A stretch of 35,458 nucleotides of DNA from IMG/VR virus record IMGVR_UViG_3300025759_014606, positions 1-35,458 of that record. One strand, given 5' to 3'. How positions within the stretch are numbered: the stretch's first letter is position 1; each line of letters begins with the position of its first letter. Shown here piece by piece: positions 1 to 8,941 of this stretch. A model generated the notes under the pieces. The model saw only the letters and a program-made list of their open reading frames with translations. It was not told the origin of the DNA and searched no databases. The translations under genes were made by a program, and so were the position numbers. The stretch comes from a virus.

Positions 1-1
1 T

Positions 2-55
2 GCGGGTGCTGCTGGTCCTGCGGGTGCTGCTGGTCCTGCGGGTGCTGCTGGTCCT
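2..55 (+). repeat. 18-bp tandem repeat x3 within the collagen tract
   Basis: Three perfect head-to-tail copies of an 18-bp unit (2-19, 20-37, 38-55), each encoding A-G-A-A-G-P. The unit is a multiple of 9, so slippage or recombination would change triple-helix length without shifting the frame. The array may continue left of the window. Confidence 0.9.
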
Positions 56-2143
56 CAAGGCGCTCAAGGCATACAAGGCATACAAGGTATACAAGGACAA
101 AAAGGAGACCAAGGCCTTACAGGACCTACGGGTGCTAAAGGAGCCACAGGAGCCACGGGAGCTACAGGCGCTAAAGGAGATAAAGGAGATAAAGGAGATA
201 AAGGAGATAAAGGGCAAAAAGGAGAAGCGGGTACTATAACTTGTACTGATGTATACAATTGTTTAAATAACGGCAGCACTTATATAATCAATACAAATGG
301 GGGAGCATTAACTGCTGGAACCTCCAACTTAGGACAAACAATAGTAGGGGGAACATTTACCGTTTCTGGCTCAAACGCGGCAGGATTTACTGGCGATGTC
401 AATATTACTGGTAACCTCAGTGCTACTGGTAACACTACTTTAGGCGATGATTGCGCTGATACAATAACAATAAACGGAGCGGCTTCGTTTAATTGTGTTA
501 GTACCTTTGCCGCAAACCTCATTTCGCCTCTGGGAATATACATAGGAACTACCTCAACCATTCCGTCGAGCGGGGGACCATTAGGAGGTTATGCGGGAAT
601 TACTGCCGGAGGCGTTGGCGTATTAACAGGATTAACGGTTTATGGAGACTGTACAACTACAGCGGTATTCCAAACAGATGTGCAAATTAATTGCGATCTA
701 GCAGTTAACGGAGGTGATTTAACAAGTACCGCTACAGCTTTTAATTTATTAAATCAGCCAACGGAAATTTATTTTGGAGAAGGAGCGGGTACTATAGATT
801 ATGGCCAGAACAGTACAGAACACCTATTCAAAGGTAACGCTACCTTCAAGGAGGGGAGTGGAAACGTAGATATATGGGGCGATCTAGAAGTTAAAGGAAA
901 CACCCACCTCAAGGGTAACGCAATTATAGATGGTGACACTCATGTAAAAGGAAATTTTTACGTTAAAGGAAACGCATTCTTAAAAGGAGATTTAGCTGTT
1001 GATGGATGCGACATTACTACTACTTGCACAACTTTTAACCTGCTTAACACTACAGCTACTACAGTTAACTTCGCGGGTTCAGCAACTGCGTTGTCTATGG
1101 GTAACGGTGCGGGGGCAACCATAAACCTTAACGCTGAAACAATAGATTCGAATCAAAGTTCGGTTAGCGTACTTGAAACTCCTCAAACTATAACTTTCGG
1201 AAGTGGTAGTGCTACAGCAATTAATTACGGAACAGGCTCAGTAAAACATACATTTACTGATAATGTAGTAGTAAAAGGATATCTAGAGGTCAAGGGTGCA
1301 ACGGGAATCACAAGCGATTCCTTAGTTTTTGAATTACTAAATAAAGGAGAATCAGGAACAAATACTCCAACCACGATAAATTTTGCACGTTCTGCAACTG
1401 AAGTTTCAATAGGCGCTCAAACATTAGCGACTACAATTAATCTTGATGCTGGCATCATTGACTCTGACCAAGCAACAGTTGAGTTATTGAATCACGATCC
1501 GGTAGATACAATTCACTTTGGTACTGAAGCCGCTGTAATTAACATGGGTCAAGTGGGGACTAGCATGGTTACGGTGCAAGACCGATTAACTGTTGGTGAT
1601 ATTCCTGACTTCGGGAGTTGCCCCAGTGTATTGTTAACTCACGACGCAGGAGTAATTAAGCAAAGAAGTATTAGTGACCTTCGTGATAATTGCGACTTAA
1701 AAGGAGAAAAAGGTGACAAAGGCGAAAAAGGACTTAAAGGTGACAACACAGCCGATAAACACGCTATTGTAGAAGGTATAGGAAGCGACAGATTTGTTGG
1801 ATTGACTTGCGTGGAAATGCCTGAAGTTAGATTTGAAGACGTTATTACAATATACACCAACGGCAGACTTTCTCTTTCCCACAAAATAGACCAAGAGTTT
1901 ATTCACGTCTGCGAAGAAAACTCAATTGATGCAATCGGGTATACAACTTCGTCTCCTTGTTTGTGCGGTATTGAAGTGCAAGAAGAATATCTCAATATTA
2001 AATTTAGCGGTAACATACCGGAAAAAGTAACCGTTAAGTTAAGCGGCATAAGGCAAGGTAGAAGGGGAAGTAGGTTCCCTGTGTTTACGCAAGAGCAGAT
2101 GAATCAAAACACTAATTTCTGGAGTAGTTGGAGAAAGGAATAA
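2..2143 (+). CDS. Collagen-like phage fibre/structural protein (5'-truncated)
   Basis: The reading frame is open from base 2, so the gene begins outside the window; 713 codons are visible before TAA. It starts with about 25 uninterrupted Gly-X-Y triplets (bases 5-232), rich in GDK, GAK and GQK in the second half. A Gly/Thr/Asn-rich region follows, then repeats of about 40-50 residues anchored by F-N/E-L-L-N motifs (bases 740, 1034, 1331, 1478, with a weaker copy near 1169). Hexapeptide repeats with a K-G core lie at about 890-1010. A second short collagen tract (1697-1741) has Lys in every Y position. The C-terminal domain is not recognised. An internal GTG at 680 could be mistaken for the start, but the upstream frame is clearly coding. 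Collagen triplets and beta repeats are typical of phage fibres, so a host-contact or virion-surface role is inferred. It may be the substrate of the PLOD-like enzyme at 22608-23903. Confidence 0.85.
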   Translation, partial: AGAAGPAGAAGPAGAAGPQGAQGIQGIQGIQGQKGDQGLTGPTGAKGATGATGATGAKGDKGDKGDKGDKGQKGEAGTITCTDVYNCLNNGSTYIINTNGGALTAGTSNLGQTIVGGTFTVSGSNAAGFTGDVNITGNLSATGNTTLGDDCADTITINGAASFNCVSTFAANLISPLGIYIGTTSTIPSSGGPLGGYAGITAGGVGVLTGLTVYGDCTTTAVFQTDVQINCDLAVNGGDLTSTATAFNLLNQPTEIYFGEGAGTIDYGQNSTEHLFKGNATFKEGSGNVDIWGDLEVKGNTHLKGNAIIDGDTHVKGNFYVKGNAFLKGDLAVDGCDITTTCTTFNLLNTTATTVNFAGSATALSMGNGAGATINLNAETIDSNQSSVSVLETPQTITFGSGSATAINYGTGSVKHTFTDNVVVKGYLEVKGATGITSDSLVFELLNKGESGTNTPTTINFARSATEVSIGAQTLATTINLDAGIIDSDQATVELLNHDPVDTIHFGTEAAVINMGQVGTSMVTVQDRLTVGDIPDFGSCPSVLLTHDAGVIKQRSISDLRDNCDLKGEKGDKGEKGLKGDNTADKHAIVEGIGSDRFVGLTCVEMPEVRFEDVITIYTNGRLSLSHKIDQEFIHVCEENSIDAIGYTTSSPCLCGIEVQEEYLNIKFSGNIPEKVTVKLSGIRQGRRGSRFPVFTQEQMNQNTNFWSSWRKE
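65..91 (+). repeat. 9-bp tandem repeat x3 (Q-G-I)
   Basis: Two identical 9-mers (65-73, 74-82) and a third with one silent change (83-91), each encoding Gln-Gly-Ile in the collagen frame. Confidence 0.8.
176..211 (+). repeat. 9-bp tandem repeat x4 (G-D-K)
   Basis: Four perfect copies of ggagataaa, encoding four consecutive Gly-Asp-Lys triplets. They put Lys in the Y position directly before Gly, the classical X-Lys-Gly context of collagen lysyl hydroxylation. Perfect DNA identity suggests recent expansion. Confidence 0.9.
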
Positions 2144-2146
2144 GAA

Positions 2147-3310
2147 ATGTCATACCCTTGTGGAATAGGAAATAATGATTTCGAGAAATGTGGAGGTGGT
2201 AAAAAATGTGACTCAACTACTAACACATGCATAAATCCGTGCGCCGATCAAGCAACAAGGGATAGTTACGGCCTTAGCGGCAACGGAACTTGGTATCAAA
2301 ATGACCCTGATAAACCTCAATATGGAGAATGCATCCAAGGGGTAGGAGCAAATAACCCACAACAAGGAAATGGGCAGCAACAAGTTAATGTTAATAATTC
2401 AAATAGCTTTTCTAAAAAATCTTTACCCACTACAAATAGGTTTTGCTTGTGTGCCATAGATGTGGGCTGTGGTCCTGCTCCCGCTCCTGTCGCTGAAGAT
2501 TTAGAATTTAACATTGCGCTTATAGCCTCTTATTATTTCAGAAGAAGACCCGGTAAGCCTTCAGTGCCTGAATGGGGTCCTTCCAGTAAATGCACTAACC
2601 TTCGAGGAACCAGACTTACAAAAGGCCAGTGGCCTTTATTTACCGCAACTACTCCGTGGAAAACTAGAGACGACAACGGAGAAATATGTGTAGAAGGTCA
2701 GTGCTGTAAAAACGGACCCAACGGCCCCGCTAGGGAAGTTGCTGGTTCTAAAGAATGCCCTCCAGAGTTTATCAACGGAATAGACGAAATAGCTGGAATG
2801 AGTGCATTTCAAGTAAATGGGATATTTCAAGGCTGGGGGGAAAACACTGCGGGGTGCGAACATATGAGTTGGTATGGAAGCACTAATTTACAATGCTGGT
2901 ATAACGGTTCTTTTTCAGGAAGAGTGCCTGAAATTTTTGATATAAATTTAGAGGATTACGGAGCTTGGTCAGGATTTAAAATTAAAGCATCTACTCCTCC
3001 CGCAGGAAGTACCTATGAAATTAATATATACGGACGTAGAGGCTATATGTATAATACTGTTAAGTATAAACTGTGGGTACACGAAGACAAAAAAGACAAA
3101 ACAGATGATGTAGTAATAAATAGAGCGATAATGGGAGGTGGCGAGTGTACTATGTCTGCTCCTACTGAGACTAGGTGTCCTAATATATTAGGGGGTCCAA
3201 ATCCAGATGATGCGGATATTAAAAGTGAGTGCGGAAGTGTAGAAAGATTAGTAGGAGTGATAACTATACTACCTGATGGAACTTGGACGTTGACGGATAG
3301 CACAGCTTAA
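2147..3310 (+). CDS. Cys-rich hypothetical structural protein
   Basis: A 387-residue protein, three bases after the fibre stop and preceded by a plausible ribosome site (aggaataag). I do not recognise the family. The N-terminus is Cys/Gly-rich (C5, then a CGGGKKC motif and CINPC by about residue 32), like a small disulfide-bonded knot. A Gln/Asn-rich linker follows at about residues 70-90, then a Trp/Gly/Cys-rich body. I saw no signal peptide or membrane segment. Immediate linkage to the fibre gene suggests a virion accessory such as a fibre tip, adhesin or decoration protein, but this rests on position only. Confidence 0.7.
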   Translation: MSYPCGIGNNDFEKCGGGKKCDSTTNTCINPCADQATRDSYGLSGNGTWYQNDPDKPQYGECIQGVGANNPQQGNGQQQVNVNNSNSFSKKSLPTTNRFCLCAIDVGCGPAPAPVAEDLEFNIALIASYYFRRRPGKPSVPEWGPSSKCTNLRGTRLTKGQWPLFTATTPWKTRDDNGEICVEGQCCKNGPNGPAREVAGSKECPPEFINGIDEIAGMSAFQVNGIFQGWGENTAGCEHMSWYGSTNLQCWYNGSFSGRVPEIFDINLEDYGAWSGFKIKASTPPAGSTYEINIYGRRGYMYNTVKYKLWVHEDKKDKTDDVVINRAIMGGGECTMSAPTETRCPNILGGPNPDDADIKSECGSVERLVGVITILPDGTWTLTDSTA

Positions 3311-3312
3311 TT

Positions 3313-3930
3313 ATGAGTGAGTTTGAAAAAATAAAACAAAACATTTTTTTAAATTTTTGTCATCAAAAAGACGAACTGCTTAAAAATAATTGTTTAATAG
3401 CAGAATTGTTTGATTCAGAATTAGAAGAAGCCACTGATGAAAATCCCATAATAATAAAAGGTGGCATCGGAGAGTTAAAAATAACAAAAAATAAAAATTC
3501 TTTTACTCCCAATCCAAAAATATGGACCGCTACAGCTTCCGAAAAACAATTAGTTATTTATTTCAGGGGAATTCAAGAAAAGAATAGGCTTGTAATAGAA
3601 AGGACCGGAAAGCCATCTCCCAGCCCCGAAATAGTTTATCCAGCTTTAGCTCAAAACTTGGCCGAGAACTTAAAAAATCAGCCAAAACCCCCCACAATAA
3701 AGCAAATGAGTAAAAATTTTGCTAAAGCTACAGCAAAATGGATTAAATCAGGATTTGAAACAGTTACTAAGTCCGAATTCGACCAAAGACTTGAGATTTG
3801 CAGAAGCTGTACTTTCTGGGATGAAAAAGCTAGATTAGGAATGGGAAAATGTAATCATGAAGGATGTGGTTGCAGTAAAGGTAAATTGTGGTTAAAAACT
3901 GAAAAATGTCCAATACAAAAATGGAAATAA
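3313..3930 (+). CDS. Phage protein with C-terminal zinc-ribbon-like domain
   Basis: A 205-residue protein starting two bases after the preceding stop, with no obvious Shine-Dalgarno site. The N-terminal 130 residues are unrecognised. The C-terminus has Cys163 and Cys166 (CRSC), Cys180, Cys185 and Cys187 (CGC), and Cys199 in a final CPIQKW motif. This C-x2-C ... CxC ... CP-x2-KW pattern recurs in small phage proteins of unknown function and probably binds zinc. The gene sits in the fibre operon and overlaps the next gene by 25 bases. A virion or assembly role is possible but unproven. Confidence 0.75.
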   Translation: MSEFEKIKQNIFLNFCHQKDELLKNNCLIAELFDSELEEATDENPIIIKGGIGELKITKNKNSFTPNPKIWTATASEKQLVIYFRGIQEKNRLVIERTGKPSPSPEIVYPALAQNLAENLKNQPKPPTIKQMSKNFAKATAKWIKSGFETVTKSEFDQRLEICRSCTFWDEKARLGMGKCNHEGCGCSKGKLWLKTEKCPIQKWK

Positions 3931-4676
3931 AAGAGAGATATCAAGTAGTCATTACTTCCCACAATTGCGCGTACTTCTTAAAACGTTGCTTAGAGAGCGT
4001 TGATAAAATATTTAAAAATAAAAATTGGATACTCATCTTTATTGATGACGGTAGTACAGACCATACAGAAGAAGAGCTTCAAAGAATAACGCCAAATTTA
4101 AGTTATGATTTTTATGTAACTAAAAAATTACCAAAAGCTTATTCGGTAGGAATGGCCAAAAATAGAGCGTTAAAGATCGCGAAGCAATACGAAAAAGATT
4201 ATCCCATAATCTGCGGAATGGATGCAGACGATGAGATGGGGCCGGATCGTTTGAGCTTATATCCAGAGATGGAAAGGCTAAATTCCAAATTTGTTTACAG
4301 CGGTTATAAAATTTTTAGAAACAGAGACACATCGCAAGTAATTCAAAGCTATGAAGTTTCAATCCACTTAAAATTCGCTTGGTGGGCAACTTTATTCCAC
4401 GCCAGTTTAATACCAGAAAACGGAAAATTTTTCAGAGAAGACTTTAAAGCTTACGAAGACATAATGAAGTGGTGGGAACTCAGGTACAAAGAGGGAGTCG
4501 AGATGCATGAAATACCGAATTTAGTAACTCATCATTATTTTAAAAGAACTCCCTCGGTTAGTACAAGCGTAGGCCCCGAAGAAAGCAGGAAATTACTTTT
4601 AGAAAAACACAAGATTTATCCGGTTCCTGATTTTGAAGAATGCCTAGCAGTATGTAATGAAAGATGTGGTGATTAA
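3906..4676 (+). CDS. Glycosyltransferase family 2
   Basis: A 256-residue GT-A fold enzyme. The N-terminal VVITSHN strand, the DDGSTD nucleotide-binding motif (residues 47-52) and a DADDE metal-binding motif (residues 106-110) are standard GT2 landmarks. It should transfer a sugar from a nucleotide-sugar in the cytoplasm. ATG at 3906 overlaps the preceding gene by 25 bases; an internal ATG at 3921 is an alternative start and leaves the domain intact. As the last gene of the plus-strand fibre operon it may glycosylate a virion protein, but the acceptor cannot be read from sequence. Confidence 0.85.
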   Translation: MSNTKMEIKERYQVVITSHNCAYFLKRCLESVDKIFKNKNWILIFIDDGSTDHTEEELQRITPNLSYDFYVTKKLPKAYSVGMAKNRALKIAKQYEKDYPIICGMDADDEMGPDRLSLYPEMERLNSKFVYSGYKIFRNRDTSQVIQSYEVSIHLKFAWWATLFHASLIPENGKFFREDFKAYEDIMKWWELRYKEGVEMHEIPNLVTHHYFKRTPSVSTSVGPEESRKLLLEKHKIYPVPDFEECLAVCNERCGD

Positions 4677-4684
4677 AGAGTTAT

Positions 4685-5599
4685 TTAAATTCTTTCAGTC
4701 AATTGTTCTTTTGTGTAGTTGAAGTGACTCAATATCTCTTTAAGGTTTGGTATTTTGTCGTATACATAGTCTTGAGTCGTTCTCTTACTTTCACCGAAAA
4801 ACAAATCTATCAAATCATGATGATCTACATTTTTGGTAAATGTTTTCAACCGAAAGTCTATGTTTAAAAAATCAGATATTTTTGAGAACTGATCGTACCT
4901 TTCGTCGTGATCGTGCGAGTATAAATTTTTAAAATATACTGTAATCCAGTTTTCATTTTTCTTCTCTTCGAAAATTTTTTTTCTTTGAGTCAAACGTGTT
5001 ACATGAGCTTCTAAGTCTTTTATGTCTAAAGGCTCTATTGGAAAGTTTTTTACTTTATTTACCTGACTCTCTTTGCGCTCTTTTGCTTTTGGCCAACTAG
5101 GGGGAATATTCCATACTTGATGTTGGCGAGATAACGAAAAAGATATAGCCATAGCCAACAAATTTTGACGCACTAAGTGGATGTACTTGTAGCCGTATCT
5201 ATTAGAGGCTTTTAACAACTTTTCACAAAAAAATTTTCCCCTAGTCAACTCTTTAATTCCATAATTATCTTTAAAAGATAAGTCGATAACATCATCAAAT
5301 ACATACTGGGGAGTTTCTGCGTGGCTGGTTATGCAGAAAGTTCCTGATCTTATTGGATTTATGTAATCCCGCGTTCTTTCCGGTAAACGAGAAAAGAAGC
5401 CATTTTCTCCGTGAACATAATTATAAACATATCGGCCATTATCCCACTCATCAAACTTTTTAAATAGAACGTTGAATGGTTCTGCTAAAGTTGGTCGGAC
5501 TTCTTTGTTTTTTGGGTTATAAAGTCCGTTGTTGAATATTTCATTAAGCGATGTTGTGCCGCTTCTTGCTTCACCAATAATGATAAACTTGTTGATCAT
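4685..5599 (-). CDS. Sulfotransferase-like protein (PAPS-dependent)
   Basis: A 304-residue protein with an N-terminal P-loop-like GEARSGTTS (residues 9-17), the usual 5'-phosphosulfate loop of sulfotransferases. A central HLVRQN...S segment (about residues 140-157) fits the 3'-phosphate-binding R/S motif. The likely reaction is sulfate transfer from PAPS to a carbohydrate or other acceptor. It is the last gene of the minus-strand block and converges with the GT2 gene at 4676. Given the glycan genes nearby, a sulfated glycan is the natural guess. Assignment rests on motifs only, and similar P-loop NTPases cannot be fully excluded. Confidence 0.65.
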   Translation of the reverse strand: MINKFIIIGEARSGTTSLNEIFNNGLYNPKNKEVRPTLAEPFNVLFKKFDEWDNGRYVYNYVHGENGFFSRLPERTRDYINPIRSGTFCITSHAETPQYVFDDVIDLSFKDNYGIKELTRGKFFCEKLLKASNRYGYKYIHLVRQNLLAMAISFSLSRQHQVWNIPPSWPKAKERKESQVNKVKNFPIEPLDIKDLEAHVTRLTQRKKIFEEKKNENWITVYFKNLYSHDHDERYDQFSKISDFLNIDFRLKTFTKNVDHHDLIDLFFGESKRTTQDYVYDKIPNLKEILSHFNYTKEQLTERI

Positions 5600-5613
5600 T
5601 TTGAGTCGGTTAT

Positions 5614-8600
5614 TTAGCTAATTATGGGATTGCCCTTTCCTTCGCCGCCAGTATGTCCATTGCGAGCTTTACGTATTCCAAGCTTTCTTCTTCTACCACA
5701 TACCGCTCCATGAGAGTGTCTTTTTAAAAGAGTTTCAGATAATTTTTTGTCACTTATTTTAGAGCAATTTTCTTTAATTATTTTATCTTCTTCAGGTGTG
5801 AAATTATTACACTTCTTCCCTGCTTCTTCTCGTGTTAGCACTAATTTTAAAAAATTTTCAGTATTTCCAAATACTTCAACTATTAGTTCTACTTGCCAAT
5901 CTTTTAATTCATTGCTTCGAAGCTTTCTTACGTGATAGCTTTGAAATTTACCTAAAGCAAATTTTTTACTATCCCCCGCTTTCCCTCTACTCAAGCTGAA
6001 TGGAAAAGGATTATCTATCTTGATTCCATCAACACATTTTTGACCGGGATTAGAGTCTATCCATTTTTTTAAAAGCTCAAGCTTCTCTCTGAATAATTGC
6101 TTTTCTGGTTCCCAAGACCAAAAGGGTAAAGACTCATAAAATTTAATATCTTCTTCAGACAAAAGTGATCCTGCTGGGTTTCCAAAATCAACTTCAGGAC
6201 ACTCTTTTTGAGCTTGTGTCTTAGAGTATTTAGCGATAATAGTATTGCACGTAGTTTCTTGAGATGCGGTCATGGTTGAGGTGTTTTTTCTCGCATGACC
6301 ATATTTATCTACGTACTTTAATATTTCATTTTGATGTTTTTTGTTGGTTAAAAAACCTCCGGTATTAAAATGGGGATCAAAAAAACCTATTTCTTTGAGA
6401 AGTTTCCACTTGTGGTCGTCTTTTTTTATTTTACCGTCTTTTAAGGCGTTAATTTGGTGAGTAGCCCAACCTTCCGCTGTTCTTGAAATACGTTTACCGC
6501 TTGCTCTTTCTTTTTTCCAAAGGTCTTTTTTGTTTTTCCAAACTTCAAACTCGTATTCTTTATCAGATTTCCAATCAATATTAAAATTTTCTAATAATTT
6601 TATTTCTTCAGATGATAAGTTGTTATTTTTATAATCTCGTCGAGCTTTACGCATGGCCTTTAGATATCTGCTATTAATAATAGAATCGTCGATTCGTGAG
6701 ACTTCTCCTCCGTCTTTTAGATGTCTATGAGTTGTGTTGCAATGTCCATATTTTTTATAAAGCATCTCTGCTGCTATAACAAATCTATCCCAAGCTTCCT
6801 TTCTGCTGTTACTAAATAATCTTAATAATTCTACACTGATAGAATCTTTTAGTAAATTAATGTCCACTTCTTCCGCGCCAATAACTTCAAATTCGTCTTG
6901 TAAAATTTTCTCGACAGGTTCTTCTGGGTCGTCTTCATCAATAGCTTGAATCCTTTGGATAGTGGTTAATTTTTCTCTTAAAGCGTCGTTATGCTCTGCC
7001 ATAGCTGTGATTACATCAACTAAAATTTTATATGATGTTTGTTCAGCCATCGCTTCTTCTAACGACTCGCTTTTACCTTTTTCGACGTAAAGAGGGACAA
7101 AAATATAACCGCATTTTTTATTTCCACTTTTACGCATTGCTCGACCAACTGCTTGAACAATGTCAACTACGCTTTTTCTGGGTTGAAAAAAGGCTACGCA
7201 GTCAACTGCAGGTAAATCTACTCCTTCAACTAAGCAGCGAACATTTGTCATCACGGCTCTTGTTGAATTTGAAAAATGATCAACTTCATTGCTTCGGTCA
7301 TTAGAAGGCATTTGTCCATTAACATGAAATGACTCTGTATTTGGAATAAATGATTCAATGCCGAGAGAATCGTTAAAGGCAAGTTCTTTTGCAGCTTTAA
7401 TTGTACTTGTATAAGCAAATGTCTTTTTAAGATTAAATTTTTCCAAGGCTTTTTTGAAAGCAAAGAGGTTTGCAAGCCAAGATGTTCTCACGTTACCAAC
7501 ATTATTTACTTCAGTAATTCCCATTTTTACTAACTCTCTACTTAGCTCTTGTGAGCTAATGTGACAGGTAATAATCTTTACAGGAACAATTAACTTTTGC
7601 TCTACAGCTTGACTAAATCCTAAGTGATGAAAAACAGGGCCATAAATTGCTTCATTTTCCATTGAGTTGACACGGCTGGTGGTTTCACCATTAATGAATT
7701 TTGGAGTTGCGGTTCCAAAAAGCCTTTTGCTAATTTTTATATTACGATCACTAAGAGCAAAAGAAAAACTATCGCCATGATTTCCCGTAGTTCGGTGAGC
7801 TTCATCAAAGTAGCCAAAGTCAAATTCAAGACCAGCTTCTTTTAGTATGGAGGCAGAATGATATGTGCAAATTACTACATGTTGCTTGCTTGATTTAAGG
7901 GCTTTTTTGAGTTCTTTAGCGTCGGTTGTAACTGGATAATCAAGTTCAGCTAGTTGATATTCCATTCCATCTAACTCGTGAGCCACACTGGGGTCAGAGC
8001 ATACTGTAATAAAGGGGAAATCATCGCTGAATTGGCCATGATACCACCATTCTTTCATAAGTTGACCAGCTAAAGAAATAGAGGGAACAAAAATCACAAT
8101 TTTTTTAGCTCCTACTGCTTTAGCTACCCACATAGATGTAAGAGTTTTTCCGGTCCCGCAAGCCATTATAAGTTGACCTCTAGAATTGCCTTTAAAACCC
8201 TTTAGGCAATCCTCAATAGCTTTAGCTTGATGAGGCAAAGGATCAAATTTGGGTGGAATGGGATTCTTAGAGCGTTTAATTAACTTATATAGCTTTTTTA
8301 AATTAGTTTTAGTGAAATAATTTTTAAGTCTTATTCTATTTACAACAGTTAACCTATTCTTGTTTTTTAGAGATTTTGAAATATCTTTAGCGTTTGTGAT
8401 TATAGTCCGGTGAGGAAAGTTTTCTGAGTCGCTAAAGGCAGTAGCGAGCTTAGAGATTGGTACAATTTTATTTTCTCCTTCACTAAACCATTTAACTTGA
8501 ACTGCTTTATGCTTTTTTGATTGGGCGTCTACGGAGCAAATGTCAACACCAGCGTCTCGTTTGCCAGTGGCCATTTTATAATTACGTTTAATCTTATTGG

Positions 8601-8904
8601 AAATTCTTTCACTGGGGTAGATATCTTTATCTCCGTTTAAGTTAAGATAGCCAGCGGCTATAACTTCACCTATGGCTCCCGTAAGATTGTTTAAAGCTCC
8701 TTGGAGAGCTTTCCTGTACGCTTCTTCGCCTCTTTTAATGCAAATAGATTTAAGGCGTTTTTTAGTGTGAGGTTCTAAATCATTTTCATTTAAGCTAGCT
8801 ATACCTTGTTCGAGCGCCTCGAAACTTTCGAAAGACTTAATGTTTTTGAAAAGGTCTAACTTTTTTAAGTACGCAAGTTTATTGTGTAGAATCTTTTGAT
8901 TCAT
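5614..8904 (-). CDS. Mrr-like nuclease / SF2 DEAH helicase fusion with helicase-associated domains
   Basis: A 1096-residue multidomain protein. Residues 75-180 look like an Mrr-type PD-(D/E)XK nuclease: E80, D121 in GVDI, and Q136-V-K138 (QxK variant). The SF2 helicase core follows: Q-motif near 220, Walker A ACGTGKT (248-254), DEAH (367-370), GTATP (397-401) and a QAVGRAMRK motif VI. Near residue 690 a WDRFVIAAE...YG-H region resembles the HA domains of SF2 helicases. The C-terminus (about 1040-1085) looks like a Myb/HTH module ending in RRRKLGI. ATG at 8904 has no Shine-Dalgarno. DNA-dependent translocation plus cleavage is expected. Roles in replication/recombination, host-DNA attack or anti-competitor restriction are all possible; no methyltransferase is adjacent. 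Confidence 0.8.
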   Translation of the reverse strand: MNQKILHNKLAYLKKLDLFKNIKSFESFEALEQGIASLNENDLEPHTKKRLKSICIKRGEEAYRKALQGALNNLTGAIGEVIAAGYLNLNGDKDIYPSERISNKIKRNYKMATGKRDAGVDICSVDAQSKKHKAVQVKWFSEGENKIVPISKLATAFSDSENFPHRTIITNAKDISKSLKNKNRLTVVNRIRLKNYFTKTNLKKLYKLIKRSKNPIPPKFDPLPHQAKAIEDCLKGFKGNSRGQLIMACGTGKTLTSMWVAKAVGAKKIVIFVPSISLAGQLMKEWWYHGQFSDDFPFITVCSDPSVAHELDGMEYQLAELDYPVTTDAKELKKALKSSKQHVVICTYHSASILKEAGLEFDFGYFDEAHRTTGNHGDSFSFALSDRNIKISKRLFGTATPKFINGETTSRVNSMENEAIYGPVFHHLGFSQAVEQKLIVPVKIITCHISSQELSRELVKMGITEVNNVGNVRTSWLANLFAFKKALEKFNLKKTFAYTSTIKAAKELAFNDSLGIESFIPNTESFHVNGQMPSNDRSNEVDHFSNSTRAVMTNVRCLVEGVDLPAVDCVAFFQPRKSVVDIVQAVGRAMRKSGNKKCGYIFVPLYVEKGKSESLEEAMAEQTSYKILVDVITAMAEHNDALREKLTTIQRIQAIDEDDPEEPVEKILQDEFEVIGAEEVDINLLKDSISVELLRLFSNSRKEAWDRFVIAAEMLYKKYGHCNTTHRHLKDGGEVSRIDDSIINSRYLKAMRKARRDYKNNNLSSEEIKLLENFNIDWKSDKEYEFEVWKNKKDLWKKERASGKRISRTAEGWATHQINALKDGKIKKDDHKWKLLKEIGFFDPHFNTGGFLTNKKHQNEILKYVDKYGHARKNTSTMTASQETTCNTIIAKYSKTQAQKECPEVDFGNPAGSLLSEEDIKFYESLPFWSWEPEKQLFREKLELLKKWIDSNPGQKCVDGIKIDNPFPFSLSRGKAGDSKKFALGKFQSYHVRKLRSNELKDWQVELIVEVFGNTENFLKLVLTREEAGKKCNNFTPEEDKIIKENCSKISDKKLSETLLKRHSHGAVCGRRRKLGIRKARNGHTGGEGKGNPIIS

Positions 8905-8941
8905 AGAGCTAGTTTTATGTATAGGGTTGAGTGGAGGCTTA

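Noticed and set aside
6-239. ORF on the plus strand over the collagen repeats, with Leu/Lys-rich protein
   Set aside because: It is a shifted frame of the collagen tract. The frame starting at base 2 gives perfect Gly-X-Y triplets and continues into the fibre gene.
64-279. Minus-strand Pro/Leu-rich ORF over the same repeats
   Set aside because: Antisense shadow of the collagen repeats; low-complexity translation with no independent support.
680-2143. Fibre gene starting at GTG 680
   Set aside because: The same frame is open and coding upstream to base 2, so 680 is internal.
5614-8904. Type I or III restriction-modification system
   Set aside because: No methyltransferase or specificity subunit is adjacent; only the nuclease-helicase is present.
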